Made by a program: the position numbers and the translations under genes | Shown here: positions 1 to 7,528 of the stretch, piece after piece | How the letters are laid out: each line of letters opens with the position of its first letter | How positions within the stretch are numbered: position 1 is the stretch's first letter | Assembly (NCBI RefSeq): GCF_007655005.1 | Contig: NZ_SZVW01000009.1 | Coordinates: forward strand, 62,001-126,000 | Reading direction: 5' to 3' | DNA length: 64,000 bases | Source: Streptomyces tibetensis | GTDB lineage: Bacteria; Actinomycetota; Actinomycetes; Streptomycetales; Streptomycetaceae | The notes under the pieces: model-generated | Told to the model about the DNA's origin: nothing | Seen by the model: only the letters and a program-made list of their open reading frames with translations | Database searches by the model: none

Positions 1-323
1 GACTGCGCCTGCTCCTCCTCGGAGACCTGGAGCCCCCGGCGCAGAGGGCACTGGCGCGCTCGCCGGCGGCCGAGGCGCTGGAGGGCGTGGACGTGCTGAA
101 GGTCGCCCACCACGGCTCGGCCTACCAGGACCCGGGCCTCATACGCCGGGCGGCCCCGAGACTGGCCCTCATCTCCTGCGGCGAGGAAAACTCGTACGGG
201 CACCCGGCGCCGGGCACGGTGGCGGCGCTGCGTGCCGGGGGCGCGGCGGTGCTGCGGACGGACCGGGACGGCGCGCTCGCTGTCACGGGAGAGGCCGGCG
301 AGCTGAGGGTGGCGCGAGACTGA
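1..323 (+). CDS. comEC: ComEC/Rec2 DNA-uptake channel protein, C-terminal end (partial)
   Basis: Only the last 106 codons are in the window; the reading frame is open from base 3. This is the end of the metallo-beta-lactamase-like periplasmic domain of ComEC, the competence channel protein. Visible motifs are LLLGDLE near the start, VLKVAHHGS (the conserved histidine pair that closes the domain) and the NSYGHP motif, followed by a short tail. The family moves single-stranded DNA across the membrane in competent bacteria; its role in Streptomyces is not established. It reads toward holA, as usual in actinomycetes, but three unrelated genes lie between. The channel domain lies outside the window, so intactness cannot be judged. 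Confidence 0.9.
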   Translation, partial: LRLLLLGDLEPPAQRALARSPAAEALEGVDVLKVAHHGSAYQDPGLIRRAAPRLALISCGEENSYGHPAPGTVAALRAGGAAVLRTDRDGALAVTGEAGELRVARD

Positions 324-327
324 GGGC

Positions 328-1158
328 ATGAACTCAAGCCAGGTTGATGCCTATCTCCGTCGGCTGGGAGCCGAGCACCCGGCATGGCCCACCGTCGACG
401 CGCTGCGCGAACTGCACCTGCGGCACCTGCGGGCCGTGCCGTTCGAGAACCTCTCGATCCATCTGGGCGAGGAGATCGTGCTGGAGGAGAAGCGGCTGCT
501 GGACAAGGTGGTGGGCGCGCGGCGGGGCGGGTTCTGCTACGAACTCAACGGCTCCTTCGGGGCGTTGCTCGCGGCACTGGGGTACGACGTGGCGCTGCTG
601 GCGGCGCGGGTGTACGGGGACGAGGGGCGGCTCGGGATCCCGTACGACCATCTGGCGCTGAGGGTGCGGACGGTGGACGGGGGCGACTGGCTGGCCGATG
701 TCGGGTTCGGGGCGCACAGCCACCTTCCGCTGGCGTTCGGGGACCGGGGGGAGCAGGAGGACCCGGCGGGCACGTTCCGGATCGTCGAGGCGGGGCCGGA
801 CGCGGCCGGGGTGCGCGGTGGGCACGGCACGGTGGAGGCGGCGGACCTGGACGTGTTGCGGGACGGCAGACCGCAGTACCGCCTGGAGGTGCGTCCTCGG
901 GCGCTCGGCGACTTCGTGGCCGGGGCGTGGTGGCACAGCACGTCGTCGGTGTCGCATTTCACGCGGTCGCTGGTGTGTTCGCGGGTGACGGAGGAGGGAG
1001 GGCGGATCACGCTCAGCGGGCGGCGGCTCACGGTGACGGCGGCCGACGGCACGCGGGTGGAGAGGGAGCTGGGCACGGACGAGGAGGTACTCGGGGTGTA
1101 CCGGGAGCGGTTCGGGATCGAGCTCGACAGGGTGCCGGTGTCGCGAAATCCCGCGTAG
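328..1158 (+). CDS. Arylamine N-acetyltransferase
   Basis: A 276-residue protein of the usual family length. These cytosolic enzymes transfer acetyl or other acyl groups from CoA to arylamines, hydrazines or, in some antibiotic clusters, aminated polyketide starters. The Cys-His-Asp triad is complete: Cys70 in RRGGFCYELN, His108 in YDHLALRV and Asp124 in LADVGFG. The N-terminal VPFENLSIH motif is also typical. The ATG lies 5 bases after the comEC stop, so co-transcription is likely. No biosynthetic cluster is adjacent, so I infer a xenobiotic or housekeeping role. Substrate unknown. Confidence 0.93.
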   Translation: MNSSQVDAYLRRLGAEHPAWPTVDALRELHLRHLRAVPFENLSIHLGEEIVLEEKRLLDKVVGARRGGFCYELNGSFGALLAALGYDVALLAARVYGDEGRLGIPYDHLALRVRTVDGGDWLADVGFGAHSHLPLAFGDRGEQEDPAGTFRIVEAGPDAAGVRGGHGTVEAADLDVLRDGRPQYRLEVRPRALGDFVAGAWWHSTSSVSHFTRSLVCSRVTEEGGRITLSGRRLTVTAADGTRVERELGTDEEVLGVYRERFGIELDRVPVSRNPA

Positions 1159-1280
1159 GAGTCAATTCCGGCCACACGGGGCCACTCAGGCGCAGTACCA
1201 GCACATCTGCTGGATTCCCGTGATGTGGTCCCGTGTTGCCTCGAAAGCCTCATGGGTGGTCGAATGCATCTTCGGCACGT

Positions 1281-1300
1281 GTGATCAACAGTGATCAACA
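1281..1300. repeat. Perfect tandem duplication of a 10-bp operator-like unit
   Basis: The unit gtgatcaaca occurs twice in direct succession, 31 bases upstream of the YceI-type gene start. Each unit contains the palindrome TGATCA. Two in-phase copies 10 bp apart would put a bound protein on the same DNA face. Function is unknown; a regulator site is one reading and chance duplication another. Confidence 0.5.
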
Positions 1301-1331
1301 GGCGATTTCGAGTCACTCAGAGGAGCCGTGG

Positions 1332-2213
1332 ATGATCGGCCGCTGGCGGGCAAGCCGCACCGACCGGGTGCACCGGACGAGTCCCCTGGCGGCGGTGCCG
1401 ACACCGCCGAGCGCGGGGGTGCTGGCCTGCCGGGTGCTGGACCCGGTCAACGAGCCGGTCCGGCACGCGGAGTTCGCGGTCACGGACTCCGTGGGGCGGC
1501 CGGTCGTCAGCGGCGGAGCGGATCCGTACGGGTCGTTCGTGACGACGGTGCCCGCCGGGGAGTACCGGCTCGCGGTGTCGGCGGAGGGGTACACGCCCTA
1601 CCGCGCGACGACGCAGGTCGCCGAGAACGCGCTCGCCTCGCTCGGGGACGTGACGCTGCAGGTGGCCCGGCCGCCGGAGCTTCCCGACGCCGGTGACTGG
1701 GAGGTCGAGTCGGCGCACTCCTCGATCGGCTTCACCGCGCGGCACATCGGACTGGCCCGCATCCACGGGCAGTTCAAGTCGTTCGCGGGGGTGATACGGG
1801 TCGCCGATCCGGTGGAGCGGTCGGCGATGCACGTGGTGATCGACGCGGCGTCCATCGACACCAACATGAGGATGCGTGACGACCATCTGCGCTCGGCGGA
1901 CTTCCTGGACGTCGAGAGGTTCCCGACGCTGGAGTTCTACAGCGACCGGTTCGTGCACAAGGGCGGGAACCGGTGGGCCGTGACGGGAGCGCTGTCGCTG
2001 CACGGCGTGACGCGGACGGTCACGCTGGACACGGAGTACCTGGGGCTGGGCAACGGCATGGAGGGCGAGGTGCGGGCGGCCTGCCGGGCCACGACCGAGC
2101 TGCACCGGGACGACTTCACGGTGAGCTGGCAGACCATGCTGGCGCGTGGCATCGCGGTGGTGGGGCCGAGCATCAGGGTCGACCTCGATGTGCAGATCGT
2201 CCGCAAGGGCTGA
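1332..2213 (+). CDS. YceI family protein with N-terminal carboxypeptidase-regulatory-like domain
   Basis: I chose the ATG at 1332 because GAGGAG lies 6 bases upstream; the frame stays open to 1233 but without a ribosome site. Residues about 35-110 form a beta-sandwich of the carboxypeptidase-regulatory type (YGSFVTTVPAGEYRLAVSAEGY). Residues about 120-293 are a YceI lipocalin-like barrel (WEVESAHSSIGFTARHIG near its start, then SADFLDVERFPTLEFYS and LHGVTRTVTL). YceI proteins bind isoprenoid-type lipids; some are periplasmic and stress-induced. There is no signal peptide, so this one is probably cytosolic. The two-domain layout recurs in Streptomyces. Ligand unknown. Confidence 0.88.
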   Translation: MIGRWRASRTDRVHRTSPLAAVPTPPSAGVLACRVLDPVNEPVRHAEFAVTDSVGRPVVSGGADPYGSFVTTVPAGEYRLAVSAEGYTPYRATTQVAENALASLGDVTLQVARPPELPDAGDWEVESAHSSIGFTARHIGLARIHGQFKSFAGVIRVADPVERSAMHVVIDAASIDTNMRMRDDHLRSADFLDVERFPTLEFYSDRFVHKGGNRWAVTGALSLHGVTRTVTLDTEYLGLGNGMEGEVRAACRATTELHRDDFTVSWQTMLARGIAVVGPSIRVDLDVQIVRKG

Positions 2214-2242
2214 GCGACCCGGCCACGAGGTGGTGTCGGACA

Positions 2243-2497
2243 ATGTCCGGCGTGAGTGATGTGCGACATGTGCTGGTGCTGCCCGACCGTGATGCCGCCG
2301 AAGAGGTGGTGGACGCGCTGCGGGAGCGGTTCGGGGTCGTAGAGGAGCCGCAGCTGGTGCGGGACGCGCTGGCCGGCGAGGACGACGCCGAGGACGCGCA
2401 GTGGCTGGTCGTCCTGCGCGACGAGGACGAGCGGCTGGATCCCGGGGAGCTGGACCGGCTGGCCGGCGAGTGGGAGGGCTGGCGGGAGGAACCGTAG
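2243..2497 (+). CDS. Small acidic protein of unknown function
   Basis: An 84-residue, strongly acidic protein (runs such as GEDDAEDAQW and DEDERLDPGELDRL) with no signal peptide, membrane segment or motif I can name. The N-terminal VRHVLVLPDRDAAEEVVDALRE looks like a beta-alpha unit. The ATG has a GAGGTGG-like sequence about 10 bases upstream; a GTG three codons later is an alternative. Codon use matches the neighbours and it follows the YceI gene by 29 bases in the same direction. I assign no function. Confidence 0.72.
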   Translation: MSGVSDVRHVLVLPDRDAAEEVVDALRERFGVVEEPQLVRDALAGEDDAEDAQWLVVLRDEDERLDPGELDRLAGEWEGWREEP

Positions 2498-2553
2498 GCA
2501 CCCGGCCCTGGGCGGGCGTGCGTCGGGCCTGGCTCGTCTGGGGCTCGCCACGC

Positions 2554-2692
2554 CAGCCCGCCGACTCCGCTTGCGCCAGCCCGCCGACTCCGCTTGCGGC
2601 CGCCCGCCTGTCTCCGCCTGCGGCCGCCCGCCTGACTCCGCCTGCGGCCACCCGCCCACCTCGCCTGCGGCCGCCCGCCTGACCCCGCGTGT
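2554..2692. repeat. Degenerate 23-24 bp tandem repeat (about 6 units) upstream of holA
   Basis: Units read approximately gcccgcctgactccgcctg plus cggcc. Neighbouring units differ at one to four positions and some are 21-23 bp. The array fills most of the gap between the small acidic protein and holA. It has no credible start codon or ribosome site of its own. It is a minisatellite-like array of unknown role. Confidence 0.85.
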
Positions 2693-2747
2693 GTACGCCC
2701 CGGCCCGTCGGGGGCCGCTGTCAGTGGCGCGTGGGATGCTTGGCGCG

Positions 2748-3737
2748 ATGGCCAGGAAGACTGCTCATGACGACCCCCTCACCCCGGTGACACTCGCCGT
2801 GGGCCAGGAGGACCTGCTCCTCGACCGTGCCGTGCAGGAGGTGGTGGCCGCGGCGAAGGCCGCCGACGCCGACACGGACGTACGGGACCTGACCCCGGAC
2901 CAGTTGCAGCCCGGCACGCTCGCCGAGCTGACGAGCCCGTCGCTCTTCGCGGAGCGCAAGGTCGTGGTCGTACGCAACGCGCAGGATCTGTCGGCCGACA
3001 CGATCAAGGACGTGAAGGCGTACCTCGGGGCACCGGCCGAGGAGATCACCCTCGTGCTGCTGCATGCCGGCGGGGCGAAGGGCAAGGGGCTGCTCGACGC
3101 GGCGCGCAAGGCGGGGGCCCGTGAGGTGGCCTGCCCGAAGATGACGAAGCCGGCGGACCGGCTGGCGTTCGTGCGGGGCGAGTTCAGGACGACGGGGAGG
3201 TCCGCCACACCGGAGGCGTGCCAGGCGCTCGTCGACGCGATCGGCAGCGATCTGCGGGAGCTGGCCTCGGCGGTGTCGCAACTGGTCGCGGACGTCGAGG
3301 GGACGATCGACGAGGCGATCGTCGGGCGGTACTACACCGGGCGGGCCGAGGCGTCGAGCTTCACGGTCGCCGACCGGGCGGTCGAGGGGCGCACCGCGGA
3401 GGCCCTGGAGGCATTGCGCTGGTCGCTGGCGACGGGCGTCGCGCCGGTGCTCATCACAAGTGCGCTCGCGCAGGGCGTCCGGGCGATCGGGAAGCTGTCG
3501 TCCGCGCGCGGGGGGCGACCGGCGGATCTCGCGCGGGAGCTGGGCATGCCGCCGTGGAAGATCGACCGGGTGCGGCAGCAGATGCGGGGCTGGACCCCGG
3601 ACGGGGTGTCGGTCGCGCTGCGGGCCGTGGCCGAGGCGGACGCGGGGGTGAAGGGCGGGGGCGACGACCCCGAGTACGCCCTGGAGAAGGCCGTGGTCAC
3701 CATCGCCCGAGCGGCTCGCTCCCGGGGCCGGGGCTAG
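2748..3737 (+). CDS. holA: DNA polymerase III subunit delta
   Basis: A 329-residue clamp-loader subunit that opens the beta sliding clamp and loads it on primed DNA. Typical features are VTLAVGQEDLLLDRAVQEV at the N-terminus, SPSLFAERKVVVVRNAQ (the strand that contacts the clamp) and C-terminal collar helices with GMPPWKIDRVRQQ. The ATG at 2748 gives the conserved start MARKTAHDDP; an in-frame ATG at 2736 would add four residues. No strong ribosome site is seen for either. Genes comEC upstream and rpsT-lepA downstream are the expected neighbours. Confidence 0.96.
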   Translation: MARKTAHDDPLTPVTLAVGQEDLLLDRAVQEVVAAAKAADADTDVRDLTPDQLQPGTLAELTSPSLFAERKVVVVRNAQDLSADTIKDVKAYLGAPAEEITLVLLHAGGAKGKGLLDAARKAGAREVACPKMTKPADRLAFVRGEFRTTGRSATPEACQALVDAIGSDLRELASAVSQLVADVEGTIDEAIVGRYYTGRAEASSFTVADRAVEGRTAEALEALRWSLATGVAPVLITSALAQGVRAIGKLSSARGGRPADLARELGMPPWKIDRVRQQMRGWTPDGVSVALRAVAEADAGVKGGGDDPEYALEKAVVTIARAARSRGRG

Positions 3738-3746
3738 GGCCTGTCG

Positions 3747-4172
3747 TCAGAAGACCGGCTCCCCCATCCCCAGCAGATTGCCCTCGCTGTCGTGGAACCA
3801 GGCACCGCGTTCGCCCCGGGCGCCCTTGCTCGGGTAGTTCCCCTCGATCTCGGCGATACCGCCCCGCGTGCGGAAGCCGGGGGCGTCGACCTCCTCGAAG
3901 ACCACCCCGCGGCGCTTCAGCTCGGCGACGGCCGCATCGAGGTCCTCGACCTCCAACGCCATCTGCGTGAAGGTGCCGGGGGACGCTCCCGTCGAGCGGA
4001 ACAGGACGAACTCCGCACCGCCGCACCGGTAGAGCAGCCCGCCGGGGCGTTCGTCCACGGGATCCAGACCCAGTTTCTCCGAGTAGAAGCGCCGCGCCCG
4101 CTCCAGGTCCTGGGCGGGGAGCCTGGTCGCCGCGCGGACCAGGGCCGGCGCGTTCCTGTCGTCTGCGTTCAT
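3747..4172 (-). CDS. VOC (glyoxalase/bleomycin-resistance) superfamily protein
   Basis: A 141-residue two-module VOC protein. The N-terminal module has LPAQDLERARRFYSEKLGLDP and the C-terminal one has FHDSEGNLLGMGEP, in which the final Glu is the usual metal ligand position. GGAGA lies just before the ATG on the minus strand. Members include glyoxalase I, dioxygenases and antibiotic-binding proteins; nothing here fixes the substrate. It ends 9 bases from the holA stop (convergent) and is divergent from the NTF2-like gene, so the two share a 100-base promoter region. Confidence 0.87.
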   Translation of the reverse strand: MNADDRNAPALVRAATRLPAQDLERARRFYSEKLGLDPVDERPGGLLYRCGGAEFVLFRSTGASPGTFTQMALEVEDLDAAVAELKRRGVVFEEVDAPGFRTRGGIAEIEGNYPSKGARGERGAWFHDSEGNLLGMGEPVF

Positions 4173-4272
4173 GTCTCCACTGTGCCGTGATCGAGTCGCC
4201 CTCCTCCTGCCGAAGAGGAGAATCGGGTGTATCAGCCGTAGGTCGCCGAGCGATGGAGAGGTGGCGAGGGTC

Positions 4273-4668
4273 ATGGCTGAACACCCGCACGCAGCGCTGG
4301 TCCGCAAGGGATTCGAGGCCTTCTCGCGCGGTGACATGGACACCCTGCGCGGATTGATCGCGGGGGACGCCACCCACCACGTGCCCGGCGATCACCCGTT
4401 GTCGGGCGACTTCAAAGGGCTGGACTCGATCATCGAGATGTACGAACGGCTCGGCGCGGAGACGAACGGGACGATGCGCGCCGACCTGATCGGCATCGCC
4501 GTCGACGGCCGCGGTCACGCGGTCGGCATGACCCGTTTCACGGCCGAGCGCAAGGGCAAGAGCCTCGACGACACCGGCTGCATCGTCTTCCGCATCGTCG
4601 GCGACAAGGTCACCGACCTCGACGAATGCGTCGAGGACATCGACAAGAACAACGAGTTCTGGTCGTAG
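4273..4668 (+). CDS. Nuclear transport factor 2-like (SnoaL-type) protein
   Basis: A 131-residue protein with the cone-shaped NTF2-like fold. The N-terminal helix pattern (HAALVRKGFEAFSRGDMDTLRGL) and the HHVPGDHPLSGDFKG stretch after it are typical of SnoaL-like proteins. Such domains serve as small enzymes (cyclases, isomerases) or ligand binders; the function here is unknown. The ATG follows GCGAGGG. A GTG 12 bases upstream is an alternative start. It is divergent from the VOC gene and convergent with rpsT. Confidence 0.85.
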   Translation: MAEHPHAALVRKGFEAFSRGDMDTLRGLIAGDATHHVPGDHPLSGDFKGLDSIIEMYERLGAETNGTMRADLIGIAVDGRGHAVGMTRFTAERKGKSLDDTGCIVFRIVGDKVTDLDECVEDIDKNNEFWS

Positions 4669-4721
4669 GACCACGGACAGGGCGGGTACGCCGGTACACC
4701 GCCGGTACCGCAGGAGACAGG

Positions 4722-4770
4722 CCGAAGGCCCCGCTGGCCGCTCGGGAAGAGCGGAGGGCGGGGCCTTCGG
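4722..4770. terminator. Bidirectional terminator hairpin between the NTF2-like gene and rpsT
   Basis: A perfect 13-bp inverted repeat (4722-4734, ccgaaggccccgc, and 4758-4770) encloses a 23-base loop that can itself pair CCGCTC with GAGCGG. It lies between two convergent genes, so it probably stops both transcripts. A second hairpin follows at 4782-4791 / 4814-4823 (ggatccgcgc arms). Neither has a long T-run, as is common in Streptomyces. Confidence 0.8.
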
Positions 4771-4888
4771 TTCGAGCTGCTGGATCCGCGCCCGCGTGGC
4801 GAACGCAGGCCGCGCGCGGATCCGGGGGTGCCGGACGGGAGCGGATGAGAGAGGGCCCGCTCGATTCCCTCCGGCGTCACATCAGATG

Positions 4889-5155
4889 TCAGCCCTTGAG
4901 CGCGTCGACCTTCGAAGCCAGCGCCGACTTCTTGTTGGCGGCCTGGTTCTTGTGGATGACGCCCTTCGAGACGGCCTTGTCGAGCTGACGCGCGGCGACG
5001 CGCTGGTACTCGGTGGCCTTCTCGGCGTCACCCGCGGCAGCAGCCTCACGGGCCTTGCGGATCGCGGTCTTGAGGGAGGACTTGACGGCCTTGTTGCGCA
5101 GCCGCGCCTTCTCGTTGGTCTTGATCCGCTTGATCTGGGACTTGATGTTCGCCAC
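4889..5155 (-). CDS. rpsT: 30S ribosomal protein S20
   Basis: An 88-residue basic protein that binds 16S rRNA in the body of the small subunit. It has the standard start MANIKSQIKRIKTNEKARLR, the central NKAVKSSLKTAIRKA segment and the C-terminal SKGVIHKNQAANKKSALA. Length and charge match the family. It is transcribed divergently from lepA, with about 240 bases between the two starts, as in other actinomycetes. Confidence 0.98.
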   Translation of the reverse strand: MANIKSQIKRIKTNEKARLRNKAVKSSLKTAIRKAREAAAAGDAEKATEYQRVAARQLDKAVSKGVIHKNQAANKKSALASKVDALKG

Positions 5156-5395
5156 GAATGAGCCTTCTCAGGTTCTGGCACGAGGCCGCACGGACACCGC
5201 ACGATTCCCGTACCGGGTGATTTCTTGGGTCGTACCTCCTGCGAGAGGGCACGAGGCACAGCCACCCAGGCTACCAGTGGCCCCTTCCACGGCCCAAACC
5301 CGTCCATGGTCCCCACCCGTGGGACCATGGAGGCTACGTATCGATCCGACCCGAGACCGCAGACACTGCGGACGCCTCAAGAATCAGGACCCTGC

Positions 5396-7264
5396 GTGCC
5401 CGCGATCCCCAGCCACGTGCCCGAGCCGAGCCGTACCGACCCGGCTCTGATCCGCAACTTCTGCATCATCGCGCACATCGACCACGGCAAGTCCACGCTC
5501 GCCGACCGGATGCTCCAGCTCACCGGAGTGGTCGAGCAGCGGCAGATGCGCGCCCAGTACCTCGACCGCATGGACATCGAGCGCGAGCGTGGCATCACGA
5601 TCAAGTCACAGGCGGTGCGTCTGCCGTGGGCTCCCACCCACGACAAGAACGACACGCACATCCTCAACATGATCGACACCCCCGGGCACGTCGACTTCAC
5701 CTACGAGGTCTCCCGGTCGCTCGCCGCGTGTGAGGGGACCATCCTCCTGGTCGACGCCGCCCAGGGCATCGAGGCGCAGACCCTCGCCAACCTCTACCTG
5801 GCGATGGAGAACGACCTCAAGATCATCCCGGTGCTGAACAAGATCGACCTGCCGGCCGCGCAGCCCGAGAAGTTCTCCGAGGAGCTCGCCAACCTGATCG
5901 GGTGCGACCCCGACGACGTCCTCAAGGTGTCCGCCAAGACCGGCCTGGGCGTCGAGGCGCTGCTCGACAAGGTCGTCGCCGAGATCCCCCCGCCGGTCGG
6001 TGTCGCGGACGCCCCCGCCCGCGCGATGATCTTCGACTCGGTCTACGACTCCTACCGCGGTGTCGTGACGTACGTCCGTGTCATCGACGGTCAGCTCAGC
6101 AAGCGCGAGCGGATCCGGATGATGTCCACCGGCGCCACGCACGAGCTGCTGGAGATCGGCACCAACTCGCCGGAGATGCTGTCGGCCGACGGCCTCGGCG
6201 TGGGCGAGGTGGGCTACCTCATCACCGGTGTGAAGGACGTCCGCCAGTCCAAGGTCGGTGACACCGTCACCAGCCAGCACAAGGGCGCCGAGGAGGCGCT
6301 CGGCGGCTACAAGGACCCCAAGCCGATGGTGTTCTCCGGCCTCTACCCGCTGGACGGCTCGGACTACCCGGAGCTGCGCGAGGCCCTGGACAAGCTCCAG
6401 CTCAACGACGCCGCGCTGGTCTACGAGCCGGAGACCTCCGCCGCCCTCGGCTTCGGCTTCCGCGTCGGCTTCCTCGGCCTGCTGCACCTCGACGTGATCC
6501 GCGAGCGGCTGGAGCGCGAGTTCGGCCTCGACCTCATCGCCACCGCGCCGAACGTGGTGTACCGCGTCCTCATGGAGGACGGCACCGAGCACACCGTCAC
6601 CAACCCGAGCGAGTTCCCCGAGGGCAAGATCTCGGAGGTCTACGAGCCGGTCGTGCGGGCCACCATCCTCGCGCCCAGCGAGTTCATCGGCTCGATCATG
6701 GAGCTGTGCCAGACCCGGCGCGGCACCCTGCTCGGCATGGACTACCTCTCCGAGGACCGGGTAGAGATCCGCTACACCCTGCCGCTCGCGGAGATCGTCT
6801 TCGACTTCTTCGACCAGCTGAAGTCCAAGACCCGCGGCTACGCCTCGCTCGACTACGAGCCCACCGGCGAGCAGACCTCCAGCCTGGTCAAGGTCGACAT
6901 CCTGCTGCACGGCGACAAGGTCGACGCCTTCTCGGCGATCACCCACAAGGACGCCGCGTACGCCTACGGTGTGCGGCTCGTCGCCAAGCTGCGCGAGCTC
7001 ATCCCGCGGCAGGCCTTCGAGGTGCCCATCCAGGCCGCCATCGGCTCCCGGGTCATCGCTCGCGAGACCATCCGCGCCATCCGCAAGGACGTCCTCGCCA
7101 AGTGCTACGGCGGTGACATCTCCCGTAAGCGGAAGCTGCTGGAGAAGCAGAAGGAGGGCAAGAAGCGGATGAAGATGGTGGGTTCCGTAGAGGTTCCGCA
7201 GGAGGCCTTCATCGCCGTCCTGTCGAGTGATGACAGCGCGGGGTCGGGCAAGGGCAAGAAGTAA
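5396..7264 (+). CDS. lepA: Elongation factor 4 (LepA), ribosome-binding GTPase
   Basis: A 622-residue translational GTPase that acts on stalled or initiating ribosomes. The P-loop is AHIDHGKST, then ERGITIKSQ (switch I), DTPGHVDF (G3) and NKIDLP (G4), followed by EF-G-like domains II, III and V and the LepA-specific C-terminal domain (FIAVLSSDD near the end). The GTG start has AGGA 7 bases upstream and gives the usual VPAIPSHVPEPSRTDP start; in-frame codons further upstream are probably untranslated. A possible terminator lies at 7305-7338. Confidence 0.97.
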   Translation: MPAIPSHVPEPSRTDPALIRNFCIIAHIDHGKSTLADRMLQLTGVVEQRQMRAQYLDRMDIERERGITIKSQAVRLPWAPTHDKNDTHILNMIDTPGHVDFTYEVSRSLAACEGTILLVDAAQGIEAQTLANLYLAMENDLKIIPVLNKIDLPAAQPEKFSEELANLIGCDPDDVLKVSAKTGLGVEALLDKVVAEIPPPVGVADAPARAMIFDSVYDSYRGVVTYVRVIDGQLSKRERIRMMSTGATHELLEIGTNSPEMLSADGLGVGEVGYLITGVKDVRQSKVGDTVTSQHKGAEEALGGYKDPKPMVFSGLYPLDGSDYPELREALDKLQLNDAALVYEPETSAALGFGFRVGFLGLLHLDVIRERLEREFGLDLIATAPNVVYRVLMEDGTEHTVTNPSEFPEGKISEVYEPVVRATILAPSEFIGSIMELCQTRRGTLLGMDYLSEDRVEIRYTLPLAEIVFDFFDQLKSKTRGYASLDYEPTGEQTSSLVKVDILLHGDKVDAFSAITHKDAAYAYGVRLVAKLRELIPRQAFEVPIQAAIGSRVIARETIRAIRKDVLAKCYGGDISRKRKLLEKQKEGKKRMKMVGSVEVPQEAFIAVLSSDDSAGSGKGKK

Positions 7265-7304
7265 TCACGGATTACCGTGGGTTACACCGCAATCCGGGTT
7301 GAAC

Positions 7305-7338
7305 AGGGGTCCGTTGTGCGAAAGCGCGGCGGGCCCCT
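7305..7338 (+). terminator. Terminator hairpin downstream of lepA
   Basis: Arms aggggtccg and cgggcccct pair over 9 bp with one G-U pair, 40 bases after the lepA stop. Between the arms is ttgtgcgaaagcgcgg, which can fold further. No T-run follows. Confidence 0.6.
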
Positions 7339-7431
7339 GTGCGTACACGGGGTAGCTCTCGGTACGAAGTGACAGGCCGCAGCCCCTTACGCAGGGGACG
7401 GTCGCCCTTTACTCTGATCCCTGCTCGTTAG

Positions 7432-7445
7432 TTACTCACGAGTTA
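7432..7445. promoter_or_regulatory. Imperfect palindrome in the acyl-CoA ligase promoter region
   Basis: The 14-bp sequence ttactcacgagtta is symmetric at 10 of 14 positions, with ACTC and GAGT as half-sites. It is unusually A/T-rich for this genome and lies about 85 bases before the ligase start. By position it could be the operator of a fatty-acid regulator of the TetR or GntR type, but no regulator gene is adjacent. Confidence 0.4.
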
Positions 7446-7528
7446 AACAACGGGCGTGACCTGCACCTCGTGAGTGCCACCCAGCCGCACCTGAGCCAGC
7501 CGCATCGTCGCGGGCCCCGGAGGATGTC

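Noticed and set aside
1233..1331. Longer start for the YceI protein
   Set aside because: The extension contains the tandem operator-like repeat and lacks a ribosome site; GAGGAG favours 1332.
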